A stretch of 64,000 nt of DNA from Mactromeris polynyma (taxonomy: Eukaryota; Mollusca; Bivalvia; Venerida; Mactridae): the NCBI GenBank assembly GCA_032209605.1, contig JASFXZ010000028.1, forward strand, positions 8,070,941 through 8,134,940, read 5' to 3'. This document shows, piece by piece, positions 35,864-48,900 of the stretch (within the stretch, counting starts at the first letter, position 1; each line of letters begins with the position of its first letter). The position numbers were made by a program, and so were the translations under genes. The notes below the pieces were generated by a model. It did no database searches and was not told where the DNA came from. It saw nothing but the letters and a program-made list of their open reading frames with translations.

Positions 35864-37345
35864 GTGTACACAGAATTATCATCGAGAAGTACTGCACACA
35901 GAATTATCATCATGAAGTACTGCACACAGAATTATCATCCTGAAGTACTGCACACAGAATTATCATCGAGAAGTACTGCACACAGAATTATCATCATGAA
36001 GTACTGCACACAGAATTATCATCGAGAAGTACTGCACACAGAATTATCATTGTCAAGTACTGCACACAGAATTATCATTGTCAAGTACTGCACACAGAAT
36101 TATCATCGTGAAGTACTGCACACAGAATTTTCATCGTGAAGTACTGCACACAGAATTATCATTGTCAAGTACTGCACACAGAATTATCATTGTCAAGTAC
36201 TGCACACAGAATTATCATTGTCAAGTACTGCACACAGAATTATCATTGTCAAGTACTGCACACAGAATTATCATCGTGAAGTACTGCACACAGAATTATC
36301 ATCGTGAAGTACTGCACACAGAATTATCATCGTGAAGTACTGCACACAGAATTATCATTGTGAAGTACTGCACACAGAATTATCATCGTGAAGTACTGCA
36401 CACAGAATTTTCATCGTGAAGTACTGCACACAGGAAGAACTGCACACAGAATTATCATCGTCAAGTACTGCACACAGAATTATCATTGTCAAGTACTGCA
36501 CACAGAATTATCATCGTCAAGTACTGCACACAGAATTAACATCCTGAAGTACTGCACACAGAATTATTATCTTCAAGTACTGCAGACAGAATTATCATTG
36601 TCAAGTACTGCAGACAGAATTATCATCCTGAAGTACTGCACACAAAATGATCATCGTGAAGTACTGCAGACAGAATTATCATCATGAAGTACTGCACACA
36701 GAATTATCATCCTGAAGTACTGCACACAGAATTATCATCCTGAAGTACTGCACACAGAATGATCATCATGAAGTACTGCACACAGAATTATCATCGTCAA
36801 GTACTGCACACAGAATTATCATCCTGAAGTACTGCACACAGAATTATCATCCTGAAGTACTGCACACAGAATTATCATCGTCAAGTACTGCACACAGAAT
36901 TATCATCCTGAAGTACTGCACACAGAATTATCATCGTCAAGTACTGCACACAGAATTATCATCCTGAAGTACTGCACACAGAATGATCATCATGAAGTAC
37001 TGCACACAGAATTATCATCGTCAAGTACTGCACACAGAATTATCATCCTGAAGTACTGCACACAGAATTATCATCGTCAAGTACTGCACACAGAATTATC
37101 ATCCTGAAGTACTGCACACAGAATTATCATCGTCAAGTACTGCACACAGAATCATCATCGTGAAGTAATGCACACATAATTATCATCGTCAAGTACTGCA
37201 CACAGAATTATCATCCTGAAGTACTGCACACAGAATTATCATCGTCAAGTACTGCACACAGAATTATCATCGTCAAGTACTGCACACAGAATTATCATCA
37301 TGAAGTACTGCACACAGAATTATCATCGTCAAGTACTGCACACAA
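35864..37345. repeat. 28-bp minisatellite, ~52 copies
   Basis: Unit CACACAGAATTATCATC + variable 4-mer + AAGTACTG. The 4-mer (CGTC, CCTG, CATG, CGAG, TGTC) forms higher-order blocks in the right half. Confidence 0.95.
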
Positions 37346-38504
37346 AACTAGATGGTTGTTTTTTAATAAAAACATATGTCTCCCAGATAGCAGTTTGTCA
37401 ATAATTGTAATAACGTTACAGGATGTAAGAATAAAATATCAAGCAAACACATTAAGAAAGATAGTCTTTGATCAGTTCACCATGCACTCTATATGTATAA
37501 AAACATCAAAGGGCCATAACTCAGTGAAAAATTATCCGAGCGGAACAAAACAACGAAGATGCACAAATACACTTGATGTTGATCAATCCTATAAAGTTTG
37601 ACTGAAATCGGACCAGCAGTATTGGAGATGAAGCGACCTAAAATTTGTTCTCAAAGTAGTACAGCTTCATGTCAGTTTAGGAGATTATCTCAATTACACA
37701 GCATTGTGTTGAACACAGTGTGTGTCCTCCATTACTCTACCATGTTGTTGATAATTCTTGTTGTATTAATTTCATGAAAGACAACTCTGTTAGTACTATG
37801 CATTGATATTGTATAGGTTACTTCCCTTTGAATGTGCAGTGAATGTGATAGGATGAGTCTTGAATACAAACAAAACGGTTTCGTAACGTTCCCAACTGTT
37901 AACCGTAACTGAACGCAGGGCTGGTTCTGAAAACTCGCATGTTTAGTTGTCCATGTTAAGTTAGAATTTGATAGAAATTAAGACTACTTACCTTTAACTG
38001 TTTTTAACTTTTGCATGATTACATAGTTACGCTAGGCATAGAATCAATGAGCGAATCTACAGCATACGGTTAGATGAAGCGTCGGCAGTATAGTGCTGTT
38101 TTATTGACCGCAAACGAATGAATATACATCGCAGTATTGAACAATTTGACATGTTTGCATTAATAGTCTAACATTTTGCAAACATGTACAAATCCTTGTG
38201 TAAAGAATCGATAATTAAATGTGCGAAAATACAGGTAAATCATCTCAGTGATGTTTGAAACCATTCGACTCCAGCAGGATACGATTCGACTTCATGTTAA
38301 ACAATAGATTTAAGGTGCGAGCTTGTTAAGAGGGACTTCGAAAAAACTTTTGACGTACCGAAAAACTTCGAGATGAAAATTCGTCTTAACCGACAGAATT
38401 TCATGTAGACAAAGAAGGATAAAATCGGTACTTTTGAAAAATTTCGACGTAACGGAAAATTCGTCTTAAGCAAGTTAACGCCTTAACGAGATTCAACTGT
38501 AATT
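37346..38504. other. Spacer
   Basis: AT-rich. A CTGAACGCAGGGCTGG fragment (~37909) matches the MITE at 4788. GCGAGCTTGTTAAGAGGGAC..TTAACGAGATTCAACTGTAA (38317-38502) may be another MITE. Confidence 0.4.
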
Positions 38505-38700
38505 ATTACCTGGACCCTTACATTTCAAATAGGTGTATCGAAATGTTGGTATTTGTTTGTAAGCTTGACATAGAAAAAGGCCGCTGCTGTGTTTTGAGAA
38601 AAGTAAACCAAACAGCAGTGATAGATCATTTCCTTAACTAAATTGACATTGATCGGTCCTGAAAGTTCATATACCTGTTTGGGGTTAATCTAACAGCACT
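38505..38700 (-). repeat. Inverted copy of the dispersed element at 178-535
   Basis: Shows the unexpanded form: a single copy of the segment repeated four times at 205-391. Confidence 0.65.
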
Positions 38701-39293
38701 ATACAAACATTGTAAACACAACTTGTATCTAAGTTCAGCATATTTTAATTCATACAAGACATAAACAGAAGAAATACATGAAACTTATCAACATTTACAA
38801 GACTATTCAAATATTAAATAACGATCTTCATTACATGGAATGATTTAAACATTGTACACTGAATTGTTCATCTCTCATATAACTGAATGGGTAAAAATTG
38901 CCTTAGCAACAACATCAATACACTAAATCACCTGTCTGCTTCTATTCAATGACATTGACAAGAAAGCCGTAACACATTAAAGGGAGATAGTCCCATTCTT
39001 GTCAAAATATGTTAAAAAATATTTTTGGGAAAATGGTATGTTAATACCTTCATACAAACTTACTCCAAAACACTGCATTATAACTTTTCTCAAAAATGTC
39101 CAGGAACTGCAAAACACAAGTCCGATACAGGTATTTCCTATGTTAACGCTAACTCAGCTCGTAGGTCAGGATAGGACATATCGGCATCAGACACTTGTAT
39201 TTGTGGTTTTGGAAAACTTGTTAGAAAAGTGACGATGCAGTGTTGTAGAGCACATTCTGTGAGAAGGCAATTACCACTGATTGTCACATATTT

Positions 39294-39599
39294 ATGCACC
39301 AGTCAATTGTAACCACGGCCCCCCCAGGTCCGGGGGTATACCGGGGATAGCGGGGGAAATGGGCCGTGTTTTTACCTTCCAGGTGGCCCCGCAGTGCCGA
39401 GTGAATGCGGCGTCGAAAATAGCGGGGAATGGGCCTTACCTAGGATGTTCCCGGGGTGCGGGGGGCTTTTGGCGGGGATTTTACCAGCAGTTTGTGCCCG
39501 CAGGGCGGGGATTTTACCTGGGATTGGCTGGACCGAAAGTCAAAGTCCCCACTATTCCCCGGACCTGGGGGGGGCCGTGGTTACAATTGACTGGTGCAT
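39294..39599. mobile_element. GC-rich palindromic MITE, ~306 bp
   Basis: Arms ATGCACCAGTCAATTGTAAC and complement continue through CCACGGCCCCCCCAGGTCCG. Much more GC-rich than its surroundings. Confidence 0.9.
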
Positions 39600-39634
39600 T
39601 ATAACTTAAGCATATTTTGACAGACAATCCAGAC

Positions 39635-39722
39635 AATCTACCTTTAAGACATGGTGTATCTACCTTTAAGATATGGTGTATCTACCTTTAAGACATGGTG
39701 TATCTACCTTTAAGACATGGTG
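39635..39722. repeat. 22-bp tandem repeat, 4 copies
   Basis: Unit ATCTACCTTTAAGACATGGT. Confidence 0.9.
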
Positions 39723-41445
39723 TTCGTGTACGGAGCACATCAAAACTGTAAGTAAGTTTGAGGTAATTCATTCAACACCAGTGCTATAAACAACAGACAC
39801 AGTAAAATTATCCTGTAACTGGCATTTATAAACAAAAATTATAACGCACAGACAAACTATGCAAAACATTTAACTATACTAAGGGGTTCTCCAGGAAAAT
39901 CCCCCCGGGGGGTAGGAACAACCAGTTATGGGGCCAAAATCTGTTGGTAAGGGGTCAAGAAGGAATTAAAGTTCTGACGGTGTTCCCTTTATTTTCAACT
40001 TTCCCTTAATTTTCAACTGTCATTCCTATCCGCCCAGGGAGATCTCCCTGGAATAGCCTTAACAACAACATAGTATAACCTGAATGGATAATTCAAAAGA
40101 GCCAAGTCTGTAAGGTTTGCTACAAGACAATTACGTTGATGATGCACAGGCTGCTACAAACACTGAAAGAGTCAACTGAAGGAGCCCTTTGACAATGATT
40201 TACATATTTAACACTTGTAACATATTGCACTATAGAATACTTCCTCGGTACCCAGGCTATTCATAACATATACGACATCCTGGACAAATTGGCTAGCGAA
40301 ACTTTGTAATGCATGAATATTCATTAGCATTTCTCGACCAATGAAATGGACGATAACAAAAAAGACGGAATCTCCCTTGTGAAGAGCTATCAGCAAATTC
40401 GACAAAATGGCAGCCTAACATGATTTGAAAGCCGCGATCTCATTGGATCGCTCAGAACAGCGATTTCATCCATAACTCCTCGTCAATTTCCGTATTGCAT
40501 GAGGTGTGTGTCATGCAACCAATCAAGCGGCAGGATTTCACCTCATTAATTATTCATTAGTACGAGATTTTGAATAGCCTTGGTACTAAGGATGTATATA
40601 TGATAAAATCCTACGTATTCTGTATAATGATAGAATATAGAAAACAGCGTCGTACTGAATATACAGGTGTACATAATATATACACATGCATTACATCAGA
40701 AAAAATCATTGAACAATGTTAAGATTTACAGACATGAAAGTGAAAAAGTGCCTCCATTTCTCAATGCAACACAATATCACAAACATTAATTCAGTTTTAA
40801 AGTAAAGTGGTGAATTTAGACACAAACAAACCACAGTTTGTGGTGATAGTTATTTATTTCTAAACATGTCAAAAGCAAACTGTCTTCGAGTATTTGACAT
40901 TAACATCAGAATGATTCAGTAAATTATACCAGAAAATAACTGACTGACACGGCCAACGCTGTCAATCGCCATCAGAGCCAATTGGCGAATTGCGATCAAA
41001 GTGGCGATAAAAAATCGAGAGTGGTGATTTAGGCAATTTCTTCCTTCAAAGTGCATTGAATCTGAATGGTGACAATAAAAATCGAACTATTTGTTGTCCC
41101 TTAATTAGATAAGCCGGCCCAGACAGTCTATGATGGTACGATCATTGGTCAGAAACTGAATAGATGAAGTTTCGAGAAATTGTAGTTTGCTTAAAGATCT
41201 ACTCTGGATATGCACAGCAACATAATCTCGTCTGAATATTTCAGAATTTTAAAATACCTTTCGACAAGCGACAAAGTCAATCCTATTAATACTTCTTACC
41301 AGTAAATCTTTCCATGAACGCTGTGATACTTAGATCGCAGTTTTTGCACAGTTTTGCTCTATATACACAATGGACATTTATTTACATATTTGGTCAGTTA
41401 AATAAACTATTCAATAAGCGTCTTCAATGATTGGTACAAATCCTC
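39723..41445. other. Spacer downstream of VPS29
   Basis: Nothing protein-coding recognised. TTTATT at 41377-41382 (AATAAA on the minus strand) is a candidate VPS29 polyadenylation signal 64 bp past the stop. Confidence 0.35.
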
Positions 41446-41563
41446 TCAGTTTTTCTTGTATTCTATGCGTTCTACTTTCACGTCATCGTTAATCAGTTTA
41501 TATACATAAGCGACCACGGTTGACTGCTGAATATCCAGTATGACAAATGATGGAATTACATCG
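41446..41563 (-). CDS. VPS29: VPS29 exon 4 (terminal)
   Basis: Acceptor ATTTTCAG. (S)[17 protein letters not shown], then [21 protein letters not shown] and TGA. Confidence 0.96.
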
Positions 41564-44500
41564 CTGAAAATATTAAAAAATTTACCATTGTATTATAATA
41601 TATTCAGGCCTCAAGGAAAATGATTGTTTGTTTCATCGGGTTTAACGCCGTTTCTCAACGATATTTCAGTTATATACGGCGGCCTGTTCACCTAACCAGT
41701 TTTTTCCTGGAGTGAAATCTAACCAGTACTAACTTACCCTTCCACAAGGAGCCGGCAACTTCTCCAATGAGGAGGAAAATCAACATTTTGGTCAAATTTT
41801 CATGGAAGGGTATGACCTGCCGGGACAGGGAATCGAACCCGGATCGCCGGGTTACAAGTCCAGCGCACTAACCACTGGACCACGGCCGTGGCTACTCAAG
41901 GAAAAGGATGTTTTAATAAGGCTAACATTTAGCACATTATAGGTTTTTAGGGCGATTTCTGTAAAAATAAAGAACAAATAAAGGCTAATTTTGACCATCT
42001 GATTTGATGAATTGATGCGGTCGAGACGGGCTGGCAGTGCCACGAGGATGACAGGATCCTGTCCGGGCAATCAGACTAGGGCTTCACAAATACACAAGAT
42101 GATATATGCAACAACATGTAGTATCATAAGGCTGAAGTTTTCACATGTGAACAGTAAAATATAAATGCAATATTCATTGCTCCCAAAAGACTAAGTGAAA
42201 AGTTATATGCATATTGATTTCCTATCAGCAAACCTCACAAGATTGTACTAACAACAGCTTGTCTGCTTTTAAAAAGAATATGCTCGTAATTGGTATAAAA
42301 TTTGTTGTATCAAAAATGCTCTACTAAAAAAATGAAAATTAATTCTGAAAAATCTTCCACATGGAAAGAAGCACTGAATTCTCTAAATCAAAATTTAGCA
42401 ACAAAATATACTTCCTAGAAAGTGCTACATTTGGGAAATTTATTACATCATAATGAACGTCACTAATAGATAGTTCCCACTTCTACAATAGTTACCTCCC
42501 TTGTTCTTAATCATCAGCCATTTTGATAGGCAAAACTGAGAAGCATTCATAGGAGTAATTCCCAAATATGTGATAATTGAGAAAATACCAAGAGAATTTG
42601 CATGTGACAACCACTTATTCTTCAACTTTCTGAGCCAACTGCCCACATGAGCATAATGAATTTGTTTATTTTATATATCTGATTTTATTGTATCATTGTT
42701 TACATTATATCCCCAATAAACTTTAAGGACATTTGCCTATCAATATGGCCGACAATTCAGACCAAGGGAGGTAAATATTGTAAATATGGGAACTATCTAT
42801 ACAGGTTTTGTCATGGAAGAGCTGACTTTGCAAAAAAATAGACAAATTAATCATATTCATAACCCTACAAGTTTAAGTTGTATACATAGTTCTCACATCT
42901 ACAATATTTACCTCCCTTGTTCTGAATTGTCGGCCATTTTGATAGGCAAATTTCCTTTAAGTTGATGGGAATATAATGTAAACGATGATAAACTAATCCG
43001 ATATATAAAAAATTACTTATTCATTATGCTAATGTGGGCATTTGGCTCGGTAAGTGGAAGAAAAAGTGGTTGTCACATGCAAATTATCTTGGTATTTTCT
43101 CAATTATCACATATTTGGAAATTAATCCTATAAGGGCTTAACAGCTTTGCCTATCAAAATGGCCAACTGTTAAGAACAAGGGAGGTTTATATTGTAAATG
43201 TAGGAACTATGCATTCAAAATCAATACAATAAGGCCAAAAAAAATATATCTGTGTTTAGGGTAACGGTCTCAAAAATGCTAGGTAGGGTAGGGACAATTT
43301 TTTTTTTTTCAAAAACAATTAAAAATCGAAAAAAAAATTCACCAGGGTCATAAAACCCTAGAGTTTTTCGACAGGTAGGATCGGGTTACCCGAAACACAG
43401 ATATATTTTTTTAGGCCTAATTTAACACCATACCTGTCTAAAGGATTGAAGGCTCCGGTCGCACTACCAGGGTTTATGAAAAACTTATTCTCATGCTCGA
43501 AAGCTTCAAATCTGTGAGTATGACCAGATATAAGTATATCTACATCTAGCTGTCTCTGAACCATAGCTAAAGCTTCGGTGTCACCCCATGGAACGACTTG
43601 ATGACCGTGACACATCCCAATACGGAACTGACCAACAGTGACCACTTTCTGATCCGGATAGTTCATATTCTGTGATAGTAAATGATAAGAAAGCCATTTT
43701 ATTTAATATTATGCGCATAAAATGTTTATTTTGGAAGTTATTAGAGACTACATATCTTTTGATGTATAAGTTTGTCAAATACTCAATTCATCTACAATCT
43801 GACAATCAATACACAGGGGGTTCCACTAAAGGGCCATTTTGATAGTTTTTGACCGGATTTTACCATAGCCAAAATACCTCCTATAATTTAGAGAAAAATT
43901 GACACTTCTTCTAGAATTCTTAGGGTCTAAATGTGGCCTTTTGGAAATTCGAGGGGTCAGTGTCAACTCCGGGGTCAAATGGAACCCCATAAGACAATTT
44001 GAACAAAGAGAGGTCCAGTGATGGGGGGTAGAGCGCCTAACTCCTCATCTGAAGGTCACAAGTTCGAGCCCAGCGATGAGCAGGGTTTAATCATGAATTT
44101 CACAATCCCTAAATTTGGCGCGAGTACTGGTTGGTAGCCAGGAAGCATCAAGAGTAATATGCCTGAGTTATAAGAACTTGGTTCACTATTAATGTAAAAT
44201 AAATAAGTTTAAACAAACAAAATACAATTTCAGATATTACCAAAAAACCACAATGATGTCTTAGACTCTTACAAACAGTAATTATTTGAACAAGATTAGC
44301 ATAATTTAGCAAGACAGAAAAAAGGTCACCTCTTCAAAATCTCCTCGTACGACATGAACATCACTTGCTAGTGTTTTCAGGTAATCAAACGACTCCTTCG
44401 TGCAGAGATTGCCCGTACATAAAATATGCTGAATCTTCCCGGGAACCAGCAGCTTCTTGAATTTGTTTGGTACGGCATTACACCGATGTGGAATATGTAG

Positions 44501-45593
44501 GTCACCCAACACGAGGACAAGCTGCAGAGAAAAACATATTCCGTTATAAATAGATCTTAGGATTAATTAGAAAAAACATTGTAGCTGTATAATTGCTTGG
44601 GTCACTACATTACAAGTGTTCAGCATCAATTGTATCCGTGCAATACTTCGTTCATGTTTGTGTATATATAACTATATGTTCATTAACAAATGACATTTTC
44701 AATAACGACTAGTTTAGGGTGCAAGATGACAGCAAATTTTGTGGAAGTAGTGACTTGTCCAAATAACCAATTTTGGACTCCCTAGTTCTACGGTATTACA
44801 ATAATAATCATACTCTGGCACGACTCTGAACAGAATTTACTGATTATTGACATAGTTATAAACTAGTGGACCAACTCAGTTTATCATTCTCGGGCCCAGA
44901 TGTATACCTTCATATAACTTATATATAAAACCTCCATTTTTTATGTCAAAATATTTTTCCCTTAGTTCGAATTGTGTTTTATTGACATATTTTTCGGGAC
45001 CAGTCAACATGCCAGACATCTGTGTAGTGGTGTGGGGTTAGACGGCCGCCCGGTCAGGTCAGTTGTTAGAGAGCTGTACTAACGTTTAGGGGGTCGTGGG
45101 TTAAAGCCCCACATCGGGCACACTTTTTCCCCTTGATTTCCTTTAATGGTGACAGCGGTTTCTGACGGCCTATGGTGGTTGTGCAGGAAGGGGGAGGAGT
45201 GTAGTGGTGTGGGGTTAGACGTCCGCATGCTTAGCTCAGTCGGTACAGGACCATACTATTTACTAGTGTTTAGGGGGTCGTGGGTTTGAGACCCACCTTT
45301 TTCCCTTGATGTACTTCACCTGTGACCCAACACTTAGTAGTTAGATTACGATTGCCGCATCATTGAATAAATAAACTAAATTTTAGACGTCTATTAACTG
45401 AATCACGAGTTTTTTATGAAATAAGGAAAGACACACCCCCCTCCAAATTATTGCAAACCAATATTTAGAGAAACACCGTCACACTGGTTGACAAAGACCG
45501 CTTGGGTAAATCAATGTTAACGTTTAACTGCCGGAAGAAAGCATATCGTCAGTATAAGTTAGGTGAAATAAATTAAAATGCAAAATTTACCAT
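41446..45593 (-). CDS. VPS29: VPS29, retromer complex subunit (complete, 182 residues)
   Basis: Four exons on the minus strand: 45593-45591, 44521-44330, 43669-43434, 41563-41446 (stop 41448-41446); 549 nt, 182 residues, the usual animal length. VPS29 has a calcineurin-like phosphoesterase fold and serves as a scaffold in the VPS26-VPS35-VPS29 retromer that recycles cargo from endosomes. Seen: [14 protein letters not shown] (first metal-site motif region), [25 protein letters not shown], then [31 protein letters not shown] and the C-terminal [20 protein letters not shown]. All phases agree. Start: exon 1 codes only Met (ATG then donor GTAAAT), which reproduces the short VPS29 isoform beginning M-LVLVLGD. 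Head to head with PELO; expected to be housekeeping. Confidence 0.96.
41621..41894 (-). mobile_element. SINE family A in the last VPS29 intron, with TSD
   Basis: 11-bp TSD CTCAAGGAAAA at 41610-41620 and 41895-41905. Same orientation as VPS29. Confidence 0.93.
42470..42796. mobile_element. MITE, ATAGTTCCCAC family, copy 1
   Basis: Ends ATAGTTCCCACTTCTACAAT and ATTGTAAATATGGGAACTAT; inner pieces GTTACCTCCCTTGTTC and GCCATTTTGATAGGCAAA. Confidence 0.85.
42886..43210. mobile_element. MITE, ATAGTTCCCAC family, copy 2 (opposite orientation)
   Basis: Ends ATAGTTCTCACATCTACAAT and ATTGTAAATGTAGGAACTAT; interior reversed relative to copy 1. A left part also occurs at 50927. Confidence 0.85.
43231..43420. 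mobile_element. MITE, AAGGCC family, next to a VPS29 splice donor
   Basis: Ends AAGGCCAAAAAAAATATATC and its complement TATATTTTTTTAGGCCTAA; matching second copy at 47209-47416. Its right end is about 11 bp from the exon 3 donor. Confidence 0.85.
43434..43669 (-). CDS. VPS29: VPS29 exon 3
   Basis: Acceptor TATCACAG, donor [21 protein letters not shown] through [14 protein letters not shown] plus two bases of Ser. An open frame continues a little past the donor into a MITE. Confidence 0.96.
43816..43989. mobile_element. MITE, GGGGTTCCAC family
   Basis: GGGGGTTCCACT at the left and AATGGAACCCC-type end at the right; TTTAGAGAAAAATTGACAC interior shared with 16331 and 62823. Confidence 0.7.
44008..44214 (+). 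mobile_element. SINE family B
   Basis: tRNA-like head (GGGGTAGAGCGCCTAACTCC; CACAAGTTCGAGCCC), body TTCACAATCCCTAAATTTGG, 3' end TATTAATGTAAAATAAATAA. Confidence 0.8.
44330..44521 (-). CDS. VPS29: VPS29 exon 2
   Basis: Acceptor CTCTGCAG, donor GTGACC. 64 codons, [14 protein letters not shown] through VVRGDFEE. Confidence 0.96.
45025..45330 (+). repeat. Two tRNA-like segments in tandem (~181-bp spacing)
   Basis: Both copies begin GTGTAGTGGTGTGGGGTTAG and carry TTTAGGGGGTCGTGGGTT. The second has GCTTAGCTCAGTCGGTACAG. Anticodon arms are abnormal, so a SINE-like pseudo-tRNA is preferred over a tRNA gene. Confidence 0.6.
45591..45593 (-). CDS. VPS29: VPS29 exon 1 (initiator codon only)
   Basis: Minus strand AAAAATG|GTAAAT: the donor follows the ATG directly. 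Joining to exon 2 (phase 0) gives MLVLVLGDL. Exact choice is inference, but length and N-terminus fit the family. Confidence 0.75.
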
Positions 45594-45953
45594 TTTTCTT
45601 GTTTTGATAAAATGACTTCCGTTCTATAGGATAAGGGAAATAATTCAAATTAGCTGACGAATGATTTTTTTGTAATATCGTTGGCGAATTTCGACGGTAC
45701 GTCATCCTACGGTGTTCGAACTTTAGAGTTAACCAAGGAATTGACCAATAAAATAAATCGTTACATAGACGGTTCGGCTGGCAGTTAACTGAAGTCCCCG
45801 GATATCAGAACAATAATTGCATCACGATTTGACAGAGTGGTAATTTCGGCACCCGTGATAATCCTTTTTGAAAAACGTGTTTTTATTATGTCGTTGATAC
45901 GTGTCACTATGAGACGAATTTATTTTTAATATACGCTGGAATTATAATCGAAA
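45594..45953. promoter_or_regulatory. Shared VPS29/PELO bidirectional promoter region
   Basis: 360 bp between divergent start codons. Visible candidates: ACTTCCG (ETS, 45615-45621), TACGTCAT (CRE/ATF-like, 45698-45705), CCAAT (45745-45749). No clear TATA box at a fixed position. The transcription starts are not determinable from sequence. Confidence 0.6.
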
Positions 45954-45994
45954 ATGAAGCTTGTTAGTCGAGATGTCGATAAAAACGGCTGTGG
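45954..45994 (+). CDS. PELO: PELO exon 1
   Basis: MKLVSRDVDKNGC plus two bases; donor GTAAGT. Confidence 0.93.
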
Positions 45995-48900
45995 GTAAGT
46001 GTCGGGACTAGTCAATATTTCTAATGAATCAGAAATGACGGTTGTTGAACAACTAGTTCTAACTTCGGATATGCCAGTACTTTGTGATCACTCTAATGGT
46101 GTGGGGTTTCAAGAGTGACTGTTGATGAAAACATGTAGAATATATCGTATGTAGATGGAGCCCAGTTAGATCATTCTGTCTTCTTCTTCCAAATATTGTT
46201 CAGGGCCCACCTGGAGCATCGACACACTAGTCGTGCGCCATACCATGTTGGGCACTATTCGTATCATTCACTTCAGTGTTGGTAAAGGTGTTTGACAGTC
46301 CGTGGTGATTGATCCAAATGATGGCACAAGAATATAATGAAAAATGACATAAAATCATAATCAAAAAAAGAAAAATGGTTTGTTTGATGTATATATCTGA
46401 ATCACAAAATACAATTGAAGCAAATAATTAGAAAAACATTGGCCCTCCCTAAATACATTGGGCCTTTCATCAATACTTTGGCCTTCCCTTAAAGAACTGT
46501 TTGTTAACGGCAGAAGAGGTACTAGGGATCTCCCAGACACCTTTTCTGCGTCGCTAACGCAAATTTCAGCAGGCATGATAATTTTCCACGGAAGCCTGCG
46601 GGTTTGATGCGCGTAAGGGGCATCTTTGAGATAATTTAAGTCATCTTAAATGCTTAAAATCCAGGAGCTTCAGCGCCCCCCTGGATCCATTGCCTTATTT
46701 TCAAATATTGCATTCTCATGCCTGTTTCAGGTGGAGGACCTGCATTGATGAACAGGTGTGCATCCACGGGACCCGCAAGTGTTCAAATAGCCCATTTTGG
46801 CAAATTGGCACTTTTCGTTATTTATACGCCTTTGTAATTACTTACACCCAATATCGCCTCAGTCAGTCTGCCTCAGTGCTTGCACCTTGCAAGTGTCTTG
46901 GGGATACATGATTACAATGGCTGATGAAAACGCCACAGGCAAAAATCTACTCTTTGGACCCCCAAAATTTGCAAATGGTGGAGTCCCAAGTTCTTACCAG
47001 TACTGCAAAAACATAAAGTACATAACATGATAACAAAGACATATTATAGTTTATTCTGTTTCTTGTTTTCAGGAGTATGGTATTAATACCAGAGGAAGCA
47101 GAGGATATGTGGCATGCATATAATTTAGTTTGTGTCGATGATGCCTTAAGATCTACTACAATTAGGTATATTGTTTTATACCAATCAGCTAGCATAACCA
47201 AGTTTTATAAGGCCAAAAAAAATAATATCTATGTTTAGGGTAACGGTCTCAAAAATGCTAGGTAGGGTAGGGACAAAGTTTTTTTTTTTTTTTTTTTTCA
47301 AAAACAATTAAAAATCAAAAAAAAATTCTCCAGGATCATAAAAAACTCTAGGGTCGGGGTTTTTCGACAGGTAGGGTCGGGTTACCCGAAACACAGATAT
47401 TTTTTTTTTAGGCCTAACCTTCCCTAGTTTTATACCATTAAATATAGTTTCCGTAGATCCGGGTTCAAATCCCGGTAGCGCCATTGACTGATTTTTCGTG
47501 TTCTTCAAACATGACTTTATTATACCATTTAGATAAAATAACCTGGTTATATACCATTTAGTAATTGTTTTATACCATCTAGATAACATAACCTGTTACC
47601 TGGTTATATACCATTTAGTAATTGTTTTATACCATTTAGATAACATAACCTGGTTATATACCATTTAGATATCATGGGATAATTTTATACCATTTACGTA
47701 ACATAGCCTAGTTTAATACTGTTTCAGTATGGTAGCAAGTTTTATCCAATTTAGGTCATTATTAATATAACCATTATTTGCATTGGTTTTTTGTGTTTTG
47801 CTGTTGATAGCAATGATTGCTTAGAGCATTTCATTTAAAATTTCCAAAAACTTTTAAATGTGATTATTCATGGTGGAAGTAACTGTATACAAATTATCCT
47901 TGCGGTTTTCATGCTGTCTAGTTACCAGTAGATCATTTAAATGTCTTACCATTGATTAGTTGCTAATCTTGTTTTATATCAGTATTAAATATTCACTTTG
48001 AAATGTTTATCTGTTGTAATGAGTTCTCCAGCATTGAAGCATTTCGTATGATAATTACAAATCCTCGTTACTGACTGAGGCGTATTGGTCAAGGGGTACA
48101 GCACCTGACCCCCTGATCCGAAGGTCGTTGGTTAGAGCCCAACGATGAATGGGGATTGATCACAAACTTCACAATCCCTAAATTTGATGCGAGTACTGGT
48201 TAGTAGCCAGGAAGCAGTCATCGAGAGTGATTAGTATAAGTTGTAAGATCTTGTTTCACAATTAATGTAAAATAAAAAAGTTTAAACTAATAATCTGAGA
48301 CATAGTTAAACTATATTTAGCTGGGTTCCAACGCTTCCTGGAAAACTGGAAAAGTCCTTGATATTTTCATGTCATTTTCCAGGCCTGGAAAAAAGTCATT
48401 GAATTTAAAAGAAAGAGCAAAAAAACGGGGAAAAGTTGGGAATTTTGTATTTTCGGGACACTCACAAAATTATTGTGTGCTTTAAAAAACTCACTTTAAA
48501 CAGATAAAAAATAGCAGCTTTGCAAGCCTTGGAAAACTTGCGTCAGAGTGGGTGTAACATTTCATTGTATGTAAGTTCATAATTTGAAGTTTAATACTTA
48601 AATCATCTTCTTGGAATAAGTTAATTTGAAAGACATGTTCAATGAATAAAATAGCAGTACAAAATGCTGTTTTGGCCCTTGAATTTTGTGAAAATACCCT
48701 TGAAAAGTCCTTGAATTTTGTGAAAATACCCTTGAAAAGTCCTTAAATTTTGTGAAATACCCTTGAAAAGTCCTTGAATTTTGTGAAAATACCCTTGAAA
48801 AGTCCTTGAGTTTGGTGAAAATACCCTTGAAAAGTCCTTGAATTTTGTTCTATCTTTTATGCAGGAAAGTACAGAATGAATCTGCCACAGGCAGTGTGAG

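Noticed and set aside
35864..36687. Open frames with HRIIIVKYCTQNYH repeats
   Set aside because: 28-bp satellite read through successive frames.
35864..37345. CRISPR-like array
   Set aside because: Repeats are directly contiguous with no unique spacers, no cas genes, and the DNA is eukaryotic.
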